Positions 23,173-34,929 of a stretch of 64,000 nt of DNA are shown piece after piece; the stretch's first letter is position 1, and each line of letters begins with the position of its first letter. This DNA comes from Isoetes taiwanensis (Eukaryota > Streptophyta > Lycopodiopsida > Isoetales > Isoetaceae): positions 6,941,491 through 7,005,490 of the forward strand of contig JAJEKV010000065.1 of the NCBI GenBank assembly GCA_021234155.1. The letters are read 5' to 3'. The notes beneath the pieces are model-generated. The model did no database searches, was not told the DNA's origin, and saw only the letters and a list, made by a program, of their open reading frames with translations. The position numbers were made by a program, and so were the translations under genes.

Positions 23173-23559
23173 TTCCAATAGATTTTCCAATTTCGAAAAT
23201 TTACTGCCAAATTTCGGAATCTCCCTCCCTCCCTCTATATTTCTTGATTTTCTTTATTTGCATATTAGGAGCATGCTATTGCTTGTTTCAGAGAGAGAAG
23301 TGAAGTGTATTATTCTGTCTTTTAAAGATCACCAGGTCTAAGAAAAACACTTTCAAGGTCTCATAGGGTGACTCCATGAGACTACGTCTCCAGAAGGCTA
23401 TAGTCGCGTCATAGCATGCCTATAGCGATACGACACATAAGTTGAAGAGTAGGAACATAACTTTAATGACAATGAAATCTAAAAAAAAAAGGAACCTACA
23501 AATCTATATATAAATGATGGTCTTCCACCAGAACCCAGGTGCGAGGGTTTACGAGTACT

Positions 23560-26500
23560 TCTTGTTGCTTCGGCCGTTCGTTGTGAATGCTTTTGCTCTG
23601 GATCCTTTGCTCGTTGCAATGCAATCTACAGCCCATAAAAGAAAATTAGTTGGTGATTGAGCCTTATAACAAACGAAAGCGTATTAAAATATTTAATATA
23701 CCTTGAAGTCATGTGCACTTATATTCTCAGGTACAGGCACTTTTGACCAATCAAGGAAGTTCTTTTTGTCCCTCTTTAGTTTCTTAATAATGTGTTCCCT
23801 ACATAAATAACAACAATTAGAATAAGCAAACTAAAATAAACAAGTATCAAACTCATCAATAATATTTGCTTACCTTTTCCTCCTCAGATACCCATCATGC
23901 GAGTTATAATTTTCTAATTGAAGTGTTTGTACTTTTTTATAGCAGGAAATTCCCGACGTAATGCCTCACGCACGTCTTCTATTTCTCGTTGGTTGTAACC
24001 TCCAGGCCACTCCCCATCTAGACTAAATATGTGAGAAATTTTTACATCCACTAAATTGTATAACCTATTGTAAAATAGACCGCCCCACGCGTTCCTTTCT
24101 GGAATGTGTTCACTACAATAAAAAGAAAAAAGAGTGTATGAAAATGGAGATCTTCATCATCTAAACTTAGCAAAAGTCTTACACTTACAAAGAAAACCTA
24201 GGGCCTTCATCCGGTTTTTCTCGTGCATCTTGAACGACCACCTCTAACTCATCTCGATCCTTTCGTTTCTTATGATGACTACATGTGTCATTACCAACTC
24301 CAACATCTTGTGGTCGTGCTCCACTTGATTTAGTCCTGCAAAGTAAGATATGATTAAAACATTCTTAAGAAGTGAATTGGTGGCTTCCAACGATCTAAAA
24401 TAGTGTGATTCAAATTAAAAAATAAAATATAACCACCACAAAATTTACAAAACCAAAAGAATCAAATTAATTGCATCAAAAGCATCTACTTGTCAAACAA
24501 GGCGGTTATTGATCGATAAATCCTAAATTGAGTTCGAGGAGCCCGGCCTTGCTGAACCCAGAAATTACCGCCAGGCGAACCCCGAGTGGATTCGCCAAAG
24601 CGAATCCGCCATGTTGACGCATATTTGCGGTGGCACTACCCGCAGGGTTCGCCCAGCGAACCCGAACCGGGTTAAGCCAACCGTGCGAATCGGGTAAACG
24701 CGGGGCATTTATTACCCCAGTCGGGTTAAGCGAACCCACCGGCGGGGCTTCTGATCCGATTTTGCGGGGGCATTTATTACCCCCTGCCGGGTTCGCCCAA
24801 GCAAACCCACCTGCGGGGGCCATCAGGTGGGATTTCCATTCTGCCATACCACGTGCTGCCGGGTTCGCCCAGGCTCTAATCCGTTGGTAAGCATAAAGTG
24901 CTGCTGCTTCTGATTTCTTGTTTCTTCTCGCTAATGCTTTTTTTTCCCCCAATTTTGCAGACTCTGTTTCCGGTGCCTGTTCTCTCTGGAAAACGCATTC
25001 CACCCTTTTCTTTGAAGAGAGTAAGTAGCGGAAGGTTTTCTTGTAATCTTTTTAACAATTTTGCTATTGTTATTACAAAAGTTTCATGCTTTTCTTCAAT
25101 CTGAGGTTGATTTGGAAAGATTTGTGTTTAATTCGTGGTTTTAAGCAGGCGATGGCGTCGGCTCAAGCGGGAGCACAGCATAGTCAGCACCAGCAGACCA
25201 TGCAGCAGAGTCATGAAGGAAAAGATATAATAGACCGAATAAGGCACGATCATGCGGAGCTAGAAGATTACTACAACAAATACAAGGAAGCGGCCAAGGC
25301 AAACAAAGAAGAAGATGCAAAGAAATGGTTTAATCGGTTTGTATGGGAGATAAGCCCGGCACTCGTTTCGGAAAAGAGCTTGTAATGTATCCCATGCTAG
25401 AAAGTGCGGGGAGGAAAGGGAAAACTCGGCCGATAAATCTAGGGGATCATCATCACGGATCAAAGAAATGCTTGCGTAAATGCAAAAATCAGCGATCCTC
25501 CGGCTATGGAGGGCAAAATGGATGTGATGATGAGGAGTTTGAGGGAGCATATTGAGCTCAAGAGCTGGAAGATCCGCCATTTGTGCATGATAATTACAGG
25601 TTTGGAAAAAGAGAGGTCACGAACGAGGTTTGCCCTTTGTAAAAAGATTGCTCCTACTAGGCCTCATACTATGGTGCCGGAGAAACCTGCTGCCTTGGAA
25701 GCTGCTTTAGGTCTTCTGCTTACTCCCATGGACAAGCTCAAGGATATGTTTACTGAATTTCCCGATAAGAAAGTGCCTGCGGTACACCGTGATGGACACA
25801 CCGCCACCCTCCCTGCGCTCTTGGGTTCGCTCAAAGCGGGCCCGTGGCGCGATATTATTTGCCGCACTGCGCAATCGACCTGATCTGACCCACCCGACGC
25901 TGACGACGCTGGGGTTTGGGTTAAACCCAAGCGAACCCGGCAGCAATGCCACGCAGGCGATTGCGCCCGCGAACTTTGATGCCACGTCCCCAGGGGGTTC
26001 GCCTGGGCGAATCCGGCGGGTTCGCCTGGGCGAATTTTCGGGGTTCGCCTGGGCGAACCCACTTGGCAGTTTGACTCAATTTCGGGAGCCAATAAAGTGG
26101 GCGCAAACAAGAGGTATAAACATACATGCATAATAGAGTTTGTAAAGAAAAGTTGTAATTCTTATATAATAAAAAGAATGGGACATGAACATACTTTTGA
26201 AAGTCTTTTTCAAGGTTCCTTGGTACATGCAAGTTCGTGCTTTTCCTCCTGGGCCTATCGCTTTCGTGCACGCTATTATCACTACTACGCCTTGAAGCGT
26301 CAGAACTTTGTTGTGGCATACTAGCCATAACATATGCCACTACTTGGCTAAGCATCTCAGCACTCAAACTGGCAATACAAGGAGGTGGTTGAGGTGGTTG
26401 ATTGTCTTGAGGTGCTAGTTGATTGCTTGGAGGTGGCCCTAAAATATAATAATCCAGAATTAAAAACAAAAAGAAATGTCAGATTTTCATAAGCAATAAC

Positions 26501-27085
26501 AAGAAATAAACAAGTGAAATTCATGGAATAAACCTGAGTTATGGTCATCCACTACTCGATCATTGTTATGTGGAGGTGGTCTTCCCCCGCTACCACTGCC
26601 TCGTTGATTGCCTTGAGAATGTGCCTGCCCTGAAATGAATGTTAAAAGCCTTTAAGTAATGATAAGAAATAAACAAGCCATTTGGGAGGAATTTATTGAA
26701 TATACCTGGAGTGTGGTCACTCAACCGATCATCGTTTTGCGATAGCCCTCTATTCCTAGTCTTTCTATGGTCTAGAACACGAAAAACATTTTTAACAAAC
26801 ATGGCATGAATTATAAATAAAATAAGAAAATAACATCATTACCACGCTGGTGAGGTGCTCTTGCACCTTGAGCTTCAGGAGGAAAGAGAAGGGACCATAC
26901 AAATGTACATATACCTACACAAAGCATGGGAAGCATTAGATTGAATATAAATACACAAGAGAGGGACGACAAAATAAAGTTCATACCAAAGAGAAGCACC
27001 GACATAATAGTAGTCCGGGTTGAACAATGATTAAATCCGAAGATTAGCGCAACCACCACAAGCAACATAACAAGGCCACCCATCT
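23560..27085 (-). CDS. Unrecognised split gene, interrupted by a transposon
   Basis: A series of minus-strand exon-like segments with good splice sites. First segment: about 27081-26985, hydrophobic (MGGLVMLLVVVALIFGF), probable membrane helices, then 26925-26845 (PPEAQGARAPHQR). Next are small Gly/His/Asp-rich segments near 26750 and 26600, then 26440-26195 (LSAEMLSQVVAYVMASM, RPRRKSTNLHVPR). Left of the inserted element come 24335-24190 (ARPQDVGVGND, KKRKDRDELE), 24110-23940 (WGGLFYNRLYN, LDGEWPGGYNQREIEDVR) and 23816-23713 (HIIKKLKRDKKNFLDW). Exact boundaries and the start are uncertain. I do not recognise the family. The small repeated exons and the DGEWP..YN..EI.DVR segment look transposon-related, perhaps an accessory gene of a plant TIR element. 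The TIR element at 24502-26103 sits between exons, in an intron. Confidence 0.4.
24494..24501. repeat. Left target-site duplication of the HHE-carrying element
   Basis: CAAACAAG, identical to 26104-26111. Confidence 0.8.
24502..26103 (+). mobile_element. Pack-type TIR transposon carrying a hemerythrin-like gene copy
   Basis: The 1,602-bp element is flanked by identical 8-bp duplications CAAACAAG. The left end begins GCGGTTATTGATCG and continues AAATTGAGTT. The right end, read inward, begins CGCCCACTTTATTGGCTCCC and continues AAATTGAGTC. The two ends therefore share TTATTG and AAATTGAGT but not a long perfect repeat. Both subterminal regions (24540-24880 and 25905-26065) are CpG-rich and packed with GGGTTCGCC(C)..GGCGAACCC repeats in both orientations, unlike the AT-rich host. 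The interior holds a genomic copy of a hemerythrin HHE gene. The right end matches ends at 20847 and 57578. No transposase is present. An 8-9 bp duplication fits a hAT- or MULE-type element. Confidence 0.75.
25152..25800 (+). pseudogene. Hemerythrin HHE-domain gene copy, frameshifted
   Basis: From ATG 25152 the frame gives a Gln/Ala-rich amino end, then IIDRIRHDHAELEDYYNKY and KKWFNRFVWEIS, the first HHE helix pair. The frame breaks at about 25350. A second frame gives YPMLESAGRKGK and a DHHH segment, and a third frame (from 25506) gives MEGKMDVMMRSLREHIELKSW, KKIAPTRPHTMVPEKP and LLTPMDKLKDMFTEFPDK, in the order of plant HHE cation-binding proteins. At least two frameshifts and loss of the acidic pair after REHI show it is non-functional. 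An intron-like GT..AG interval (about 25021-25150) before the ATG suggests the copy came from genomic DNA, not mRNA. HHE proteins bind a di-iron centre through His and Glu/Asp residues. Confidence 0.85.
26104..26111. repeat. Right target-site duplication of the HHE-carrying element
   Basis: CAAACAAG, identical to 24494-24501. Confidence 0.8.
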
Positions 27086-27129
27086 TGCTACAAATCCAAA
27101 AAATCATAATTGAGATACTTGAGATACTC

Positions 27130-28168
27130 GCCACAAATCTGTTATATCAGAATACTTGACACTTGCCACAAATACATGCCCTCAACTACATGCAATAACG
27201 AATAAGAGGAGCAAATTTGTAGTTCATGTCTGTAGGCCATGTTCTGCAGCATAAGATAGAGTACCTTATGTACTTAAAAGACTTGTTTTGGTCAGATCTG
27301 ATAAAGCCTTCTGTTATAAACAAAAACGAATTAAGATCACTGCCACTTAATGATTATGAGGATGCAGCCGCTAGATTTACATTGGAAAAGTGTTCTTCAA
27401 CTAAATGTACTAAGTACAAATATCCTTTACTCAAATTTGAAGCTGCATGGCTGTGCAAATTCAGATAAAAGTCTTAAGTATTTACTCTTCAAGATCATTC
27501 GGGATATGTACATTAAGTGTATAACTGCAAAACATAATCCCAAACCTGAGTATATGTTGAAGATCAAGTATTTTCTCCATGGAATCATATCCGGTGCTGC
27601 CTCCAGCTTGCTCTAAGTTTGCATCGGTCTACAGAGATGCCGTCTTAATGGAAACTGATCCAACACAATCAATAATTATGAAGGGATGCCCAGCGATACT
27701 TGACCTATTGGGATATAATTTCCATGCAACTTTGTTAAGTTCTGCTGCGTTATAAGTCTGGGCGGCAGCGAGAATAGGGCGCACCATTTCTGGTATATCA
27801 AAAGGTTCGAGCGGTAGCAGACCTGGGATTCGGCTGATAATTCCATCCCTCTAATCTTTGACATCTTACGGATCAGATTTATGAAATGCCCTCAATCAGA
27901 TTTATGACTGCCCTCAATCACATTTATGAACGTTTTTTTTTATGAAGTTATAAATAGTGTCAGTCGGATTAACCACAATATTTTAAGACCTTAACAATAC
28001 TATTCTGCATTATTCAATGAATCTACCTTTTAACGGTGCAGTAGAAGTTTGCCTCCTAAATCATAAAGCTAAGTCCTGTAACGAAGCTTGAATGCCTTCC
28101 GCTCCTGTAAGGAATTGGCACTTTTTGAACCAGTGAACATGCAAAAATGCTTATATCAATGCTCTTAC
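27130..28168. other. Stretch without a recognised gene
   Basis: AT-rich sequence with short frames. It may contain the remains of the AP2-class gene beyond the exon at 28169, but no second AP2 repeat could be read. Confidence 0.35.
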
Positions 28169-28942
28169 CTGCTTAATGTCCTCTTCGTAGTCCTTAAGTC
28201 TGAAGTTTATGTCTGCATCTAGTCCACGGAATTTGATGGCAGCTTTGTCATAAGTTCTACAAACAGCTGCAGCTGGATTAGCTTGTCATGATCTTATCTA
28301 GATAGCACTCTGACTAGATTCTCAGAAACAAAAATAGGAAGGTAGAAAATACAAAAAGAAACAATTGCTTGGAAGATGAATCTAGACCTTTCTATCAGAA
28401 AAAGCCCTTTTCCATATCCCCATCGTTGCAGCTACGTCTATGCATTCAATTCACCTATTGTTGGAAAAGCATTGTCTGATGCTTCTAACATGGGCTTGCA
28501 TGGCAAGTTGCATTTGTTCAAATGAGTAAGAAATCTCTTCCCGTTTTCCTTTGTTGCATCTCTGCCCTAACCAGATCTCTGATCGAAAAATCATCTGCTA
28601 GGGCCTACCTGTGATCCAACAGCAGGTCAATTCAATGCTTAGAAGAGATCAAGTCTAATATTACAAGAGGGAAAAAAAAATGCATGCGTTAGCTGGAGCT
28701 TCTGCAATCAAGCTTACATTCTACTCATCGTGAGGAAAATGAAGATGGTTTTGGACTCTTCATATCCTTTTTGCATATATTTTTGCACAAAACTTCAGAA
28801 ATTGGTAACCTAGTTCTCGAATTTCAGAATTTGATTTGAAAGAATGGAATCAGGATGCACTAAACACAAATGAGCACATCATCATTCAGAACTGGAATAC
28901 AAACAAGTTACCTGGCAGCTGCATGTGATGTGTCAAAGCCTC
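28169..28942 (-). pseudogene. AP2-class transcription factor fragment: two exons including the 31-nt microexon
   Basis: Minus strand. The exon at 28942-28912 is 31 nt, bounded by GCAG and GTAAC, and encodes GGFDTSHAAAR. The exon at 28256-28169 is 88 nt, bounded by GTAG and GTAAGA, and encodes the continuation [29 protein letters not shown]. This is the second half of the first AP2 DNA-binding repeat of APETALA2-class factors, and the 31-nt microexon is a hallmark of that gene class. No preceding exon (YRGV..RRTGRWESHIW) and no second AP2 repeat were found on either side, so this looks like a two-exon fragment, perhaps moved by a transposon. A gene with very large introns running out of sight is less likely. 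Confidence 0.75.
28257..28911. other. Intron of the AP2-class fragment
   Basis: A 655-base interval with proper splice ends between the 31-nt and 88-nt exons. No other feature was seen. Confidence 0.6.
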
Positions 28943-30544
28943 CTGCAATCACAAGCATTATGAGGATCACTACAACAGATCTTTAAACAAACAACAGATC
29001 TTGTAAAGGCATTTCAAAGATTAAAGAAGACGCTGTAAAAGTGAGTGAAGATAAGAGGCAAATCCGACTACTGGTACTCAAGCAAGCATATCTGGCTTCA
29101 GAAAAAGCAGTTCAAGACGAAAAGACCAATCCTGCTTCCGGGTTTTGGAACCCAACTCGGACTGTTTTGGAACCCAATCCTGCTTCTCGGTTTTGGAACT
29201 CCAAATGTGCTTACCGAACTCAAGTAAGAAAACAAATCAACAGTTACGTCAAAGTATAATGATCAGATGATCTTGGGAAACAATGTTGGAAAGGCATTTC
29301 AGGTAAAGAACTCGAATCCATGCAAGCCAAATCCGAACGATATAAGTAGTTCAAGGTATGAGCCTAATCCGACACAGTTTGCTAACAAAAGGAAAAAGCG
29401 TACGAAGATAAACATGGTTGCCACAATCCCTGCCAAAGAATCACAAATACAAGCCTTAATTCCGGCGGCTCTTCTTCGAATTTGACATGGCCAGAAAAAA
29501 AAAACTTACAAGCTTGAACAAGAAAACTTACAGCAAAAAACGAAAGGCAGAAGGCTGATGAGATGGGTTCAAGAGGAAGAATACACCTGCATTGCCATTT
29601 TTAGTCGGAGTAGTAGAGATCGGAATGAAGGTAGGACTGAAGATCGGAATGAATGGTATTCCCGCTCGTTTCTCTCAGCACCGACAAATTTGGACCAACA
29701 TTTTAGAAATTTGGACCAACATATCAGAAACGTATGATCGACGCCAAAATTTCTTTCGACGTCTGGTGATTTTTTTTTTTTTTTTAATTTCGTTATCTAA
29801 AGATTAATCTTAGATTGCAATGCATAGCTTACTTTTTACTCAAAATGGCCCATTTGATGCTACACGAGGGTTTTACACAAGATTGTTATGGCGAATTGGT
29901 CTTGGCATGGATTGTTATTTGATGGCATTGTCCTCCTATTGAAGGATTGATGCCGCTTTTTACCAATGTATGTTATTAGTTTTGGTTATTCACTATGGCG
30001 ATCAATTCTTTAATTCCATTACTTGTGATTTTTCTTTTTTTTTATTTATCTAAAGATTAACCTTAGATTGCAATGTTATTCCATTACTTAGAATAAAAAG
30101 GTATGTGCACAAAGTCATTTGATAGACCACATCTTTTAACATATTTCAAACATAATAATACAAAAGGGTTGTAAGAACTAACTTCATGCATAATTTATTT
30201 TTTGTGGTGGTGGAATATTGTCTAGCTATAATTGTTTTTAGACAACATACTCTAGAATTAAAAGCTAGGCATAAGTATGCGCATGAGGTGTTAATCTCCT
30301 CTTAGTAAGTGAGGAAGTGGAGCATGCCGCATTTCCTTATGGGATGTCCAAATCCTTCTTGGCCCATGCTATAGCATTACTACAAATATTTACTACAATT
30401 CATGCTACTATAGAAAAAAAAAAAGCAATGAATACATAATAATATTATCTTTGTGTCCTAAATAACCCAATAACCCAACCTTCTTCTCCATTTGCCATAA
30501 TGTGGTTCCAAATTCCCTTATGTCGACTCATCACTGTCTTCCCC
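28943..30544. other. Stretch without a recognised gene
   Basis: Contains a repeated GGTTTTGGAAC..CCC phrase at 29140-29205 and T-rich tracts at 29769 and 30038. The left end of the CACTA element should lie here but no CACTA-type terminus was recognised. Confidence 0.4.
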
Positions 30545-31140
30545 TAACTCATCCTCGTGCAAAGTTGCTAACTCAAAACAATCAGAGGGTTCCTCATTCA
30601 CACTCATGCTTTCTTCCACTATTGCTCCATGGAAAATTCGACGAGCTCTTGGTGATGTTTGTATGACGAACCACCATGCCTTATCATTTCGATCAAGGAA
30701 AGAAGAAAACCTGCAAAAGCATTGTCATTTACATGGTTATTTAAAAGCAAATTCAATGCTATTGATCAACCAACCTGTTCACAATTCTCTGGGAAAGCAA
30801 GTGTTTGAGGGCCCGCGATATAACTTGGTGGAATTAATTGCAAAGAAGCCATCGATATCATTTCTCCACAGTTGGCCTTGGACCTCTAAGTTGGAGATCA
30901 AACCAATCGACATCAAACACAATGGTCTTGAAGTCACAACCAACATCAACTTCCATGATGGTTTTAGTGTGCCAACCCAGGTCAACTTCGCTTGAACTTC
31001 GATTACGGTCCGCTACACTTGATTGAAATTCCATCTCAAATGATACCATGACTCCACAATCACATGTTTTCCTATTTTTATCAACATTTTGTACTCGATA
31101 GTGGGTACCATTCCACCATATAGAGGAGTAAGATTGGAAC
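30545..31140 (-). pseudogene. DUF4216-like C-terminal region of the CACTA transposase gene
   Basis: Frames on the minus strand give SSIWWNGTHYRVQNVDKN and CGVMVSFEMEF, then FKTIVFDVDWFDLQLRG and, after stops, DRNDKAWWFVIQTSPR. The succession VVFDVDWFD and later FFLD..DKAWWFVI is that of the DUF4216 module at the carboxyl end of plant TNP2 proteins. At least three frames are needed, so this part is degraded. Confidence 0.75.
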
Positions 31141-31179
31141 TATAACACATGTAAGAAAGACAAAATAAGTAATTAATAA

Positions 31180-31915
31180 TCAATTTCTCATTGAAAATAG
31201 ATATTTAGATATAACTAGTTTTATCCATACCTTCTTTGCAACCCCTTGTGCATAGGACCATTCTATTGGAGTGACCAGCTCACCGTTATTGGTTGCATCA
31301 TGCAATGCATTGCGTATCCAATCTTGTGTCATCTTATCTGGTAAGCATTCGTACTCATTTGGGAATGGGGCTCGTCGATTTAGCTGTCTCCATGATTTTC
31401 TCTTTTGCTCTCTTTCTTTCTTTGCATCCTCATATCGAGCAATCCATTTCTCCATCTCCTTGGCATTGTAAAGCAAGAAACTATTAACTTTAGCTCGAGC
31501 TTCTGGAGTAAATAGCTTTTCTATGCCTTTACCCTCAGTGAATTTCCCCACTCTCTTCTCCTCTTCTTCATCTTTCCATAATTCGAGGAGCTCCGGATGC
31601 AAGTCAACAATGAACTCACGTCATATAAAATAGAGACTCTCGTGCTAACCACCCTTCACCATGCGACCCTCGGGATATGCCATTTGGCGCTTTTCATATC
31701 TTTCAAAATTTTCATGAACCTCTCCACAAAGAACATCCACCTTGCATGGACAGTCCCTGGGAGTTCAATCTCTTCCACGAGATGCATCAAAAGATGAGGC
31801 TGGATATCTAGAAAACTTGTTGGGAATTCCTTCTCCAACAAGCAACATGCTTCAACCATCTTCACCTTCATCTCTTCTATCTCATGCTTTGGGATTTGTT
31901 TTTGTGAGATCCACC
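31180..31915 (-). pseudogene. DUF4218-like region of the CACTA transposase gene
   Basis: At 31871-31656 the minus strand gives CLLEKEFPTSFLDIQPHLL, MHLVEEIELPGTVHARWMF and FVERFMKILKD, the DUF4218 core with its HL..HL..E and W..ERFM..LK pattern. After a stop or frameshift near 31655 a second frame (31602-31180) carries a long charged segment ending PIEWSYAQGVAKK. The missing frame continuity suggests decay. Confidence 0.8.
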
Positions 31916-32032
31916 TGCAAAAAATTCAACGTTAGAAGTAATTCACATAATTACAACATTATATAGTAATATACAAATGTGTTCACCTTATAACCTTTGA
32001 TAGTGTACATATTGCTTCCAAAGGGCCTTTAC

Positions 32033-33945
32033 TCAAAGAACCCCTAAAGGACAATGGCATAAAAAACTACATTTTGAACATAACAAATGAAATGTCAAAT
32101 AGAAATACCACAAACAAATAAGAAATGGCACATGTCCAACAAAGGAATGCTTACCTGTAAGATCTCCCGTGGATGAGAATGCACCGCGTAAGGAGTGCAT
32201 GAAACCAGTTGGTGTTCGTAGGATCTTGATGTCACCAAGGACATCCTTCTGCTCAACCTTACTAAGAACCCATTTTGCATTTGGGGCATAGTTATCTTTA
32301 TTGATCCAGGCGTCCTTCTTTGTGTTTGTCAACTCGAGATCCATCCTTGCATTTGTCGTGTCTTTTTCGCCAAATAAATGCTTCCACAAGGAATTTCCTA
32401 CGTTCTTGAAAATATGCATTGGATCAAGAAGGTGTTGAATCAAAAGACCATTCCAATATAGAAGTTCATAAAAAACTGATTTTCGTTTCATCCCATAAAC
32501 TTCCTTTCCTTTTGCTTTATCCCAAAGCTCCCCCCATTCTCGGATTGTCAATCTCTTGGGAGGGGTTTACTTTCTTCCAAGCCATTAAAATGCACACGAT
32601 CTTTTCGAAGGGGATGTGCGAGTGGTAAATATTTCCGAAGACCCTCATACACCACCTTATTTAGATGTGGAGAATGACGAGATTCTAGGTTTTCTCCACA
32701 GATCATGCAAGCATCATGACCTGCCACAGTAAATCCCGAGCACTCTGCTAGTCCAGGATAGTCATGCATAGTCCATAATAGGATACCTCGAAGTGTGAAC
32801 GACTCATCTTTGTGTGCATCATAAACATCAATGCCTGTACTCCATAAATTCAACAACTCATCCACCACAATCTTGAGGTACACATCTAAGTTCTTTGGTT
32901 TCTTCTTCCCAGGAATCAATAAGGACAATATAATATGCCCACTCTTCATTAGCAACCATGGAGGTATATTATAGTTTATTAGCAATACAGGCCATGTAGA
33001 CCATGACGTGGACTGCTTTCCAAAAGGATTTACTCCATCGGAAGCCAACCCCAAGCGAACATTACGTGCTTCATTTCCAAATTGAGGCCATGTCTTGTCT
33101 ACATGCTTCCATGCAGCACTATCACTTGGAAGCCGCATGATGTCATCAGTAGATGCATGTGTTGCTGTAAAGTCCATAAGACTAGCTAATGACTTGCATC
33201 GAAACATCAACTTCAACCTTGGAAGCAATGGGAAATGGCGTACCATTTTCTTAGGCACTTTCTTACCTTGCATATCATCTCTGTACCTAGAGGCATTGCA
33301 CACCATGCAATGGGTAGTTTTGTGATGTTCTTCAGGAGGATAAAAGATCATACAATCATTTAAACACGCATGAATACACTTGTAACCAAGGCCAGTCGCT
33401 TGAATTATCTTCTTCACATCATCTCGGTGACTGGGTAAAGTATTTCCTTCTGGAAAGATTTTCTCGTGCAATAACCTATCAAGAAAATAAAAAGCAAACA
33501 TGAATAATGTCATGGGTAAGATCATAAATCTAAGATAATACTAAGCCCATAAACATTAAGTTATATACCTTAATAGATAGGATACACTTGTGTTGCTCCA
33601 TTTGTACTTCGTTTGTAGATTCAAAATTAATAAACTAGCAGACAACCTAGATGTTCGAGCGCCTGGAAATAGATGTGTCTCTGCCTCTACCACAATGGGT
33701 TCCTTATCATAATAGTCTCGTGCAATTCCTTCATCACTAGCACATTCCTCATACTCTAAATCATCCAAATCAATATCGGGGAGAGGGTGTAGAGCCTCTA
33801 ACATATCAATCATCGGCTCTTCAACACAAGAATCAAAACGAGAGGGAGCATTTGTAGATAAAACTTGTTCTTGTCGCATTGCACTCTCTAGAGCTTTTCT
33901 GTGCTTGGGATTGAGAACTCGTGGATCAGGTCGAATATCCTACAA
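32033..33945 (-). CDS. TNP2-type CACTA transposase core, one frameshift
   Basis: Minus strand. Exon one, about 33945-33593, is acidic and ends KYKWSNTSVSYLLR. After a short intron, exon two starts at 33478 (LLHEKIFPEGNTLP) and runs to 32548. It includes CIHACLNDCMIFY, CMVCNASRY, GLASDGVNPFGKQS, LLWTMHDYPGL and AGHDACMICGE. The frame shifts by one base at about 32550 and continues with LTIREWGELWDKAKGKEVYG and LLDPMHIFKNVGNSLWKHLF to about 32150. The D of ASDGVNPF and the D of DPMHI.KN, catalytic in this family, are both present. The protein would cut and join the element ends. With one frameshift in the core it is a recently inactivated or mis-split copy. Confidence 0.88.
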
Positions 33946-34074
33946 GAGGTGACATCACACATTTTCAAATTAACAATAGAAGAAAAAGAAGAGCATTATA
34001 AGCTTTCTAATGTATATTAAGTAATATATTAGTGACATACGTACTAGAACCAATATATGATGGATATAATGTAT

Positions 34075-34847
34075 TTATGCACTTCTTCCGATTGGTGGAA
34101 GAGGCCTATCATACTCATAGTTGATGAACAACTCATCTCCAACTTCTATTGTTCGAATAGCATACACCATGATGAACCCCTTCTTTACATCTCTTGTAAA
34201 ATATTCCTCCTTCCCTCCTTGACATTCTACAAATTGACAATTACATAGTACAGGATCATCATAAATCTGTGACACGAAGACTGTTTAGTGCTTTGGCTCT
34301 TCTAGTTCTATCACGTAGAGGAAGACTTCTAGCAGAAGAATGGCTGCGACAACCACCATTGATGAAGGAATTGGTTGCTCCAATATTATTTGCCTCTATA
34401 GATAACATCACGCCAAAATCCACACTTATTCTCGATGATACCTCATCATCTACCTACAAATTTATTTTTAATTTAATAGCCATAAAAGTAACTAAAATCA
34501 TATGTAGAAACTAGAGTTTAAATAAGCACCTCATATCCAACACGAGCATCTGATGTAGTTGGCGCTTCATATCTTCCCTACTTAATGAGATGATCGGTAA
34601 CAATTGATCTGTAACGCCTCTTTTGGCCCACACATTGTGTGCAATCACAAATGATCTTATCGGTCTAGTATCATGAGCAAAATCATTGTTAATTTGACTT
34701 AAATGGATATCTAAAATGCAACAACACATATTACCCCCAAAACAGGATGCTCATTCTCTGGCTCTCTTCTGCGCACAACATCCTCTATAATCTTCAAGGT
34801 ACGCTCGACTCGACGATCAGGACGACTATGAGGAGCACTATGATCCA
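34075..34847 (-). CDS. SET-like reading frame inside the CACTA element
   Basis: Minus strand. Exon-like segments: 34847-34737 (MDHSAPHSRPDRRVERT, to a donor), 34705-34533 (DTRPIRSFVIAHNVWAKRG) and 34455-34265 (SIEANNIGATNSFING, RDRTRRAKALNSL), then 34262-34075, ending LCNCQFVECQGGKEEYF, IMVYAIRTIEVGDELFINYEY. The order N..N..FIN, then NC.F, then A.R.I..GDELF.NY matches the carboxyl half of SET methyltransferase folds. The classic NHSC is changed to NGGC, so activity is doubtful. It lies between the transposase and the terminus, where CACTA elements often carry a second or captured gene. It could instead be a standard but unfamiliar second ORF. Confidence 0.45.
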
Positions 34848-34929
34848 TTTCACGATGTAATAGACTAGTCTCCTAGGCGCAAGAAGACTCCTCCACAAAT
34901 GAAACGAAAAAGTGCCTCGGGTTTTATTT

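Noticed and set aside
24111-24125. CACTACAATAAAAAG as the left terminus of the CACTA element
   Set aside because: It lies more than 6 kb beyond the transposase end, has no GCGACGT subterminal repeats around it, and sits at an exon border of another minus-strand gene.
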